Shown here piece by piece: positions 22,136 through 26,526 of a stretch of DNA of 26,526 nucleotides. How positions within the stretch are numbered: the first letter of the stretch is position 1; the number at the start of each line of letters is the position of its first letter. A program made the position numbers and the translations under genes. Where the stretch lies: the NCBI GenBank assembly GCA_947623215.1, contig CANQGN010000002.1, forward strand, positions 1 through 26,526, written 5' to 3'. Under the pieces are notes generated by a model. That model was not told the DNA's origin, made no database searches, and saw only the letters and a list, made by a program, of their open reading frames with translations. Source of the DNA: an uncultured Clostridia bacterium (GTDB taxonomy: Bacteria; Bacillota; Clostridia; Oscillospirales; Acutalibacteraceae).

Positions 22136-22354
22136 CTATATTACACTGTTAAAATGCTCCTGCGTGGTTTGCAGCTGCTTTTTTAATATCTCCTGCCACA
22201 GGCGGGTGTGAATTTCGCCGCTGCCTTTGGAAACTTTGGTGCGCAGCACCCGGCCGTCCGGCAAGATTTTGCGGTAAAAGTCATGATCTGTGCTTTTGTA
22301 TAGCTCCCAATGCTCCCGCTCGCAAAAGCGCCTCAGTTCGTTCCATTTTGGCAT
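22136..22354 (-). CDS. HicA-like toxin of a two-gene module
   Basis: A 72-residue basic protein starting MPKWNELRRFCEREHWELYK, then HDFYRKILPDG, LRTKVSKGSGEI and LWQEILKKQL. The pattern (strand-helix, KxSKGSGEI, terminal helix with QEHFN) fits the small HicA/translational-repressor-like toxins of Clostridia. The ATG at 22354 lies inside the 3' end of the upstream gene (22-bp overlap in another frame), so the two are co-translated. It could be an RNase acting on mRNA; this is family inference only. Confidence 0.75.
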   Translation of the reverse strand: MPKWNELRRFCEREHWELYKSTDHDFYRKILPDGRVLRTKVSKGSGEIHTRLWQEILKKQLQTTQEHFNSVI

Positions 22355-22758
22355 ACGATTGCTTCCTCCAGCGCGCGGGCAGAGGGGGCCGCAAGCGCAA
22401 GCAGCACGTAGGGCAGGTGGTCGCGCCGGTTGGGCGCACGGCTATAGAGCGCAAACTCGCGGTAATATTCCTCTGCATATTCCTGCAAATCCCGCGCCAG
22501 CGCCGCCCGGGCCGCCGGTAAGGTCTCGCCGTTCGCCGCTAAATCTACCCCCCGCAGCGAGAGGGTAATAGTGCCGTCTGCCTCCGTAAAACAATCGGCC
22601 ACCAGCGGCTGCGCCTCCGCCAACCGCCAGAGCGTTTCTGCCGAGCAGAGCACCGCCCGGTCTCTTGTGCGCTGAATGAACACCGGCTTTTCGCGAATGA
22701 CCCGGTCGAGCACGGCGCTCCACTCTTTGCGCACCTCGCTGGAATACATGGGTTGCAT
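22333..22758 (-). CDS. Phd/YefM-like antitoxin
   Basis: A 141-residue protein. Residues 5-40 (YSSEVRKEWSAVLDRVIREK, then PVFIQRTRD) resemble the Phd/YefM fold start, where an N-terminal domain binds DNA. The C-terminal half (AARAALARDLQEYAEEYYRE) is helical and acidic. ATG at 22758 has AAAGGAGG 12 nt upstream; an ATG three codons later is possible. It precedes and overlaps the toxin gene, the usual order for antitoxins, and has a promoter with GTTGT repeats. Confidence 0.75.
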   Translation of the reverse strand: MQPMYSSEVRKEWSAVLDRVIREKPVFIQRTRDRAVLCSAETLWRLAEAQPLVADCFTEADGTITLSLRGVDLAANGETLPAARAALARDLQEYAEEYYREFALYSRAPNRRDHLPYVLLALAAPSARALEEAIVCQNGTN

Positions 22759-22786
22759 AATGTATCAACGCCTCCTTTGGGCTTTT

Positions 22787-22815
22787 ATGATAGCACAAGT
22801 TGTACGAGTTGTCAA
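22787..22815 (-). promoter_or_regulatory. Promoter of toxin-antitoxin module 2
   Basis: On the minus strand TTGACA (22815-22810), 17 bp and TATCAT (22792-22787). Direct AGTTGT repeats lie in the -35/spacer region and are candidate antitoxin half-sites. Confidence 0.75.
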
Positions 22816-22865
22816 GGGTGTACGGTAATAGGATATGCGGGAATGACGAAGAAATGCAAAAATAC

Positions 22866-22911
22866 AAAATCCCCCCGCTTCTCTTTAAGGGAAAAGCGGG
22901 GGGTTGTTTTA
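22866..22911. terminator. Bidirectional terminator behind hppA
   Basis: CCCCCCGCTT (22871-22880) and AAGCGGGGGG (22894-22903) form a hairpin with T-rich tails on both strands. It serves hppA on the minus strand. Confidence 0.85.
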
Positions 22912-22942
22912 TTTCGTTCTATTCTATCTCTTTTTTGCTCGT

Positions 22943-25051
22943 TTACAGCAGGTGGCAGGAGAGCACGAGCGAACCGAAGACGATAGACACGATAGAAAGC
23001 AGCTTGATTAAAATATTGATAGCCGGGCCGGAGGTATCTTTAAAGGGGTCGCCTACGGTATCGCCCACCACGGCGGCCTTGTGGCAATCGCTGCCCTTGC
23101 CGCCAAAGGCGCCGCCCTCTATGTGCTTTTTGGCATTGTCCCACGCGCCGCCGGCGTTACTCATAAACACGGCCATTAAAAAGCCGGTCGCCGTTGCCCC
23201 GGCCAGCAGGCCGATTACGCCGTTTGGCCCCAGCAGCAGCCCCACCGCTACCGGCGCGGCAATGGCGATGACCGTGGGCAGCACCATTTCGCGCAGCGAG
23301 GCGCGGGTGCAGAGGTCTACGCAGGTTTTGTAGTCGGGGTCGGCCTTGCCCTCCATAATGCCGGCAATTTCTTTAAACTGGCGGCGCACCTCGCGCACAA
23401 TGCTTTGGGCGGCGCGGCCGACCGACTGCATGGTAAGCGCGGCAAAGACAAAGGGCAGGCAGGCGCCGAGTAAGAGACCCGCGAGCACAGAGGGGTTCAT
23501 GAGGCCCATATCAAACGTAAAGGACGAACCGGTTTTTTGGGCAAGCTGCTCGATTTGGTCTTTGTAAGAAGCGATGAGGGCCAGCGCGGTTAAGGCGGCA
23601 GAGCCAATGGCGAAGCCCTTACCGGTGGCGGCGGTGGTGTTGCCCAGCGAGTCGAGGGCGTCGGTACGCTCGCGCACCGAATGGTCCAGCCCCGCCATTT
23701 CGGCAATGCCGCCGGCGTTATCGGCAATGGGGCCGTAGGCGTCGGTTGCCAGGGTAATGCCGAGGGTAGAGAGCATCCCCACCGCGGCGAGGGCGATGCC
23801 ATACAGCCCCATGGCGGCAGAGGACGCCCCGCCGGCCGCAAAGAAGGCCACGAGAATGCAGATGACAATAATGACAATGGGCACGCAGGTAGAGAGCATA
23901 CCCAGCCCCAGCCCGCCGATGATAACGGTGGCGGAGCCGGTTTCTGACTCTGAGGCCAGCGTGCGGGTGGGTTTGTACGAGTCAGAGGTAAAGAATTCAG
24001 TCGCCAGGCCAATGAGCACCCCGGCTACCAGCCCGGCGAGCACCGCGCCGTAAACGCCGGTATAGCCCGCCCCGAGCACGAAGCGCACCAGCGGAAAGGC
24101 CAACACGGCCACGCCCAGCGCGGCGGCGTTGGTGCCCCGGCGAAGGGCCGAAAGCAGGCTTTTTTGGTTGGTATTTTCTTTGGTGCGCACCAAAAAGGTG
24201 CCGAGAATGGAGCAGAGCACGCCCAGCCCCGCCAGCAGCAGCGGCACAATGGCGGCGCGGGTTTTTAAGGCGTCTGCCGAGCCTTTAAAGGCGGCCACGC
24301 CCAGCGCCACGGCAGAGACGAGCGAGCCGAAGTAGGATTCGTACAAATCCGCCCCCATGCCGGCTACGTCGCCTACGTTGTCGCCTACGTTATCCGCAAT
24401 CACGGCGGGGTTGCGGGGGTCGTCTTCCGGAATACCGGCTTCTACCTTACCTACTAAGTCGGCGCCAACGTCTGCCGCTTTGGTAAAAATGCCGCCGCCC
24501 ACGCGGGCAAACAGCGCCATAGACGACGCGCCCATGCCAAAGGTAATAACGGTAGCGGCAATATTCTCAACCGATTCATGGAAAACGAATTTTAACAGAA
24601 TGAGCCAGACGGATAAATCTAACAGCCCGAGGCCCACCACGGTAAAGCCCATAACCGACCCGGCCGAAAAGGCCACCCGCAGCCCCCGGTTGAGGCTGCC
24701 CTGGCAGGCGTGGGCGGTGCGGGCGTTGGAGGAGGTGGCGATTTTCATGCCGATGAACCCGGCAAGGCCTGAGTAAACGCCGCCGGTTAAAAAGGCAAAG
24801 GGCATAAAGGGGTTAAGCAATCGAGTAAGCGCCAGCACGCCCAGCACGCAAAACAACCCGCCAAAAAAGACGGCCACCACCGTGTACTGCCGCTTTAAAA
24901 AGGCGGAAGCACCGGCGCGAATGGAGCGCGAAAGGCTGCTCATGCGCTCGCTGCCCTCGCTGTGGCGCAGCACCCGGCGGGTGGTAACGGCCACGTAAAG
25001 CAGCGCCAGCAGCGCTACGCCAAGGGTGATAAACGGATAAAACTCTGTCAT
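22943..25051 (-). CDS. hppA: Membrane-bound pyrophosphatase, K+-dependent, probably Na+-pumping
   Basis: A 702-residue protein with about 16 membrane helices. It hydrolyses pyrophosphate and pumps Na+ and/or H+ across the cytoplasmic membrane. Catalytic motifs: KAADVGADLVGKVE, EDDPRNPAVIADNVGDNVGD and, near the C-terminus, GGAWDNAKKHIE. GNTTAATGKG has Ala where K+-independent enzymes have Lys, so it should need K+. GADLYESYFGS has the Glu one position typical of Na+ pumps rather than the shifted Glu of plant H+ pumps. Ion choice is inference, since some relatives pump both. It has its own promoter and ends at a bidirectional hairpin. Confidence 0.95.
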   Translation of the reverse strand: MTEFYPFITLGVALLALLYVAVTTRRVLRHSEGSERMSSLSRSIRAGASAFLKRQYTVVAVFFGGLFCVLGVLALTRLLNPFMPFAFLTGGVYSGLAGFIGMKIATSSNARTAHACQGSLNRGLRVAFSAGSVMGFTVVGLGLLDLSVWLILLKFVFHESVENIAATVITFGMGASSMALFARVGGGIFTKAADVGADLVGKVEAGIPEDDPRNPAVIADNVGDNVGDVAGMGADLYESYFGSLVSAVALGVAAFKGSADALKTRAAIVPLLLAGLGVLCSILGTFLVRTKENTNQKSLLSALRRGTNAAALGVAVLAFPLVRFVLGAGYTGVYGAVLAGLVAGVLIGLATEFFTSDSYKPTRTLASESETGSATVIIGGLGLGMLSTCVPIVIIVICILVAFFAAGGASSAAMGLYGIALAAVGMLSTLGITLATDAYGPIADNAGGIAEMAGLDHSVRERTDALDSLGNTTAATGKGFAIGSAALTALALIASYKDQIEQLAQKTGSSFTFDMGLMNPSVLAGLLLGACLPFVFAALTMQSVGRAAQSIVREVRRQFKEIAGIMEGKADPDYKTCVDLCTRASLREMVLPTVIAIAAPVAVGLLLGPNGVIGLLAGATATGFLMAVFMSNAGGAWDNAKKHIEGGAFGGKGSDCHKAAVVGDTVGDPFKDTSGPAINILIKLLSIVSIVFGSLVLSCHLL

Positions 25052-25110
25052 GTGAAAAATCCCCCTGTTTTTTAGATTGTGTCTTTGCCGTGGATTTTAA
25101 ACGTACCCCC

Positions 25111-25139
25111 ATTATATACGACCCGGGCGGGGATTGCAA
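25111..25139 (-). promoter_or_regulatory. Promoter of hppA
   Basis: On the minus strand TTGCAA (25139-25134), 17 bp and TATAAT (25116-25111), 59 nt from the ATG. The rest of the 370-bp gap to the plus-strand operon shows no gene; a short GTG frame at about 25246-25272 is not supported. Confidence 0.75.
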
Positions 25140-25308
25140 GCTATTTTTGGTAAGAAATGTGAAAAAATCACAGCTTGTGACAAATACGGCGGTTTTTGCA
25201 AAAAAGCAAGCGGCCAAGCTCGCCCCGCCGCAGGGCGAAAAGGGGGTGAAAATTAGAGATAATTTACTATAGTTTTCTACAAATACATAACGATTATAGG
25301 TAATACTC

Positions 25309-25337
25309 TTGAAAATTGCCCAAATTTGTGCTAAATT
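25309..25337 (+). promoter_or_regulatory. Promoter of the sigma-like operon
   Basis: TTGAAA (25309-25314), 17 bp and TAAATT (25332-25337), 87 nt ahead of the first start codon. Confidence 0.65.
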
Positions 25338-25424
25338 AGAATGGAACCATCGAGCGCCCTTTGGTTTATCGCTGTCATCGGCCGAAAACAGCACAACAAA
25401 TTGTGTGAAAGGAAGTTTTATAGC

Positions 25425-25631
25425 ATGACGTTAGCGGAACTGGGCGCCGAATATCTGGCGCAGGAGGAGGCGCTGCGCCGGCGGCTGCGGCAGGTACGCG
25501 CCGAGCAGCCACAAGAGGACGACGCGCTGTGGCGCCGCCGGGTGTATTATTTGGCGGCAGAAGCGGCCGAGTGTAAAAAAATCGGGCGGTATTTGCTGCA
25601 CTATTATAACAAGGGAGGACTGGGGGAATGA
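25425..25631 (+). CDS. Small helical protein, partner of the sigma-like gene
   Basis: A 68-residue, charge-rich protein: MTLAELGAEYLAQEEALRRR, a Gln/Glu/Asp linker, then RRRVYYLAAEAAECKKIGRY. It is likely two helices or a short coiled coil; no family was recognised. AAGGAAG lies 11 nt before the ATG. ATGA overlap with the next gene shows the two are translated together. Similar small-gene plus sigma-region-4 pairs occur in phages and integrative elements of Firmicutes, which is only a hint here. Confidence 0.65.
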   Translation: MTLAELGAEYLAQEEALRRRLRQVRAEQPQEDDALWRRRVYYLAAEAAECKKIGRYLLHYYNKGGLGE

Positions 25632-25936
25632 GCACGAAACGACTGGTGCAGCTAAACGCCGCGGGCGAAGCGGCCGGGGGGCTGGCCGCCTACCGCGCCG
25701 CAGCGCTGCCCCCCGACCGGCAGGCAGAGGAGCACGCCCGGCTGCTGCGAGCGGTGCGGGGGGTTGTGGCGCAGGGCCTGACCGACCGCCAGCGGCAGGT
25801 GGTGGGGCTGTATTATTACGACAACCTCACCATGGCCGCCATTGCCCGCCAGCTGAACGTGAACAAATCGACCGTTTGCCGTATTTTGCAGGCCGCCCGG
25901 CGGCGCATAGAGCGCCACCTAAACTGCCTGCTGTAA
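25628..25936 (+). CDS. Sigma-70 region 4-like helix-turn-helix protein
   Basis: A 102-residue protein. The C-terminal half is a clear sigma region 4: LTDRQRQVVGLYYYDNLTM, then AAIARQLNVNKSTVCRILQA with the recognition helix, and ARRRIERHL. The first half is a short Ala/Arg-rich helix (ARLLRAVRGVVAQ). There is no region 2, so it is not a complete sigma factor. It may be a regulator or an anti- or partial sigma of mobile-element origin. It overlaps the preceding gene by ATGA and ends at a strong terminator. Confidence 0.8.
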   Translation: MSTKRLVQLNAAGEAAGGLAAYRAAALPPDRQAEEHARLLRAVRGVVAQGLTDRQRQVVGLYYYDNLTMAAIARQLNVNKSTVCRILQAARRRIERHLNCLL

Positions 25937-25987
25937 GGGCGGCCTAACCGTTAGCCCCATGGGCAAAAGGGGGTGACAATAAAAGAC

Positions 25988-26032
25988 AAAACCCCGCCCG
26001 CCTTTGCTAAGCGCAAAGGCGGGCGGGGAAAA
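25988..26032. terminator. Strong terminator of the sigma-like operon
   Basis: CCCCGCCCGCCTTTG (25992-26006) and CAAAGGCGGGCGGGG (26014-26028) form a 15-bp stem with a 7-nt loop. The flanks are A-rich rather than a strict T-run on the plus side. Confidence 0.8.
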
Positions 26033-26044
26033 ATGGTTTTTCTT

Positions 26045-26322
26045 TAGGCAATACAATCAGGGTCCAACGTGTTTTTGGGGGAGTGCCCGCCGCATCTGCG
26101 GCGTTGTCGCGCTTTTGCCGTACACAAAGTACGGCTGCAAGCGCACGCCTTGCAGCTATCGACGGGCGCTCTCCCCAAAAATCTCCGACCTGCCGCGTGC
26201 GCGATTTTTTGACTTTGCAAGGCGGCAGGCCGCAGGAATACGGGCGTATTTCAAGGCCGACAACGCAGCAAATCGGGAAATCGCGCCGCGTCAGGCGCAT
26301 TGTACCCTGATTGCATTGCCTA
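26045..26322. mobile_element. MITE-like element with 27-bp terminal inverted repeats
   Basis: The left end TAGGCAATACAATCAGGGT and the inverted right end TAGGCAATGCAATCAGGGT lead 27-bp arms that match at 23 of 27 positions. Both ends begin with TA, which fits Tc1/mariner or IS630-type target use. The ~278-bp body encodes no transposase. It lies between the operon terminator and the stop of the zinc-ribbon gene, 5 bp away. Confidence 0.75.
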
Positions 26323-26327
26323 CCCTT

Positions 26328-26526
26328 TTACTCTTTTACTTTTGCGCCGCAAGCGGGGCAAAAGTCGCAGTCGGGCAGCAGCGGTGCGCCGCAGGCAGGG
26401 CACACGCCCGCAGCGGCTGGCTGCGCCGGTGCGGCGGGTTGTGCCGGTGCAGCGGGTTGTACCGGCGCGGCGGGTTGTACCGGCATGGCTTGTTGTACCG
26501 GCGCGACCGGTTGTACCGGCGCGACC
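26328..26526 (-). CDS. Zinc-ribbon protein with VAPVQP-type repeats (5' part outside window)
   Basis: Only the C-terminal 65 residues are visible. A Pro/Gln/Ala/Val repeat with period 6-7 (VAPVQP, AAPVQP, AAPAQP) leads into a zinc ribbon: VCPACGAPLLPDCDFCPACG with two CxxC pairs, ending AKVKE. Such ribbons often sit at an end of membrane or regulatory proteins, but the rest of the protein is not in the window, so no function is given. The stop TAA lies at 26330-26328, just after the mobile element. Confidence 0.7.
   Translation of the reverse strand, partial: VAPVQPVAPVQQAMPVQPAAPVQPAAPAQPAAPAQPAAAGVCPACGAPLLPDCDFCPACGAKVKE

Noticed and set aside
25090..25272. 60-residue plus-strand frame between hppA and the sigma-like operon
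   Set aside because: It overlaps the hppA promoter region, has no ribosome site at its ATG and resembles no known family.
26083..26310. 75- to 97-residue frames inside the MITE-like element
   Set aside because: They run across inverted repeats on both strands and show no domain. The element explains the open frames.

Overview
The window looks like a stretch of chromosome from a high-G+C Firmicute, probably a gut Clostridia member near the Oscillospiraceae/Ruminococcaceae. The evidence is the gene order SRP RNA-dnaX-ebfC-recR, AAGGAGG-type ribosome binding sites, near-consensus sigma-A promoters with 17-bp spacers, a HydE maturase (so a [FeFe]-hydrogenase is likely elsewhere), a K+-dependent membrane pyrophosphatase and several small accessory modules. 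No species assignment is possible from the sequence alone.

Region 1 (1-6075) is a sulfur and iron-sulfur block. A minus-strand operon hydE-nadA-mnmA (mnmA runs off the left edge) faces cysK on the plus strand. The two transcription units start from almost mirror-image promoters that flank a polypyrimidine tandem array with a ~21-bp period. Each promoter carries an ACCTAT-type dyad just after its -10. An Rrf2/IscR/CymR-like repressor gene lies convergent to cysK and has related sequences in its own promoter. The cysK leader encodes an 18-residue peptide with a CCRC cluster, which suggests cysteine-responsive leader-peptide control. A LysR regulator follows.

Region 2 (6110-8900) is accessory. 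It holds a RelB/ParE-type toxin-antitoxin pair with a dyad operator, and a MerR-type regulator fused to five membrane segments and an exported C-terminal domain, read from a classic 19-bp-spacer MerR promoter. About 500 bp of repeat-rich noncoding DNA follows.

Region 3 (8876-16490) is housekeeping, mostly on the minus strand: SRP RNA-dnaX-ebfC-recR-smpB-tmRNA, an upstream coiled-coil protein, tadA, a CPBP-family membrane protease and a small membrane protein. manA lies on the plus strand with its own promoter and terminator.

Region 4 (16500-22910) is accessory and the most exploratory part. It contains a ~1187-residue secreted protein with about nine beta-type repeats, followed by a 66-residue peptide gene. 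Upstream are an orphan small-RNA candidate with its own promoter and terminator, a ComF-like phosphoribosyltransferase plus SLOG-domain pair, and a second toxin-antitoxin module.

Region 5 (22866-26526) holds hppA (sodium/proton-pumping pyrophosphatase), a two-gene operon ending in a sigma region-4-like protein, a ~278-bp MITE-like element with 27-bp terminal inverted repeats, and the 3' end of a zinc-ribbon protein gene with a VAPVQP-type repeat.
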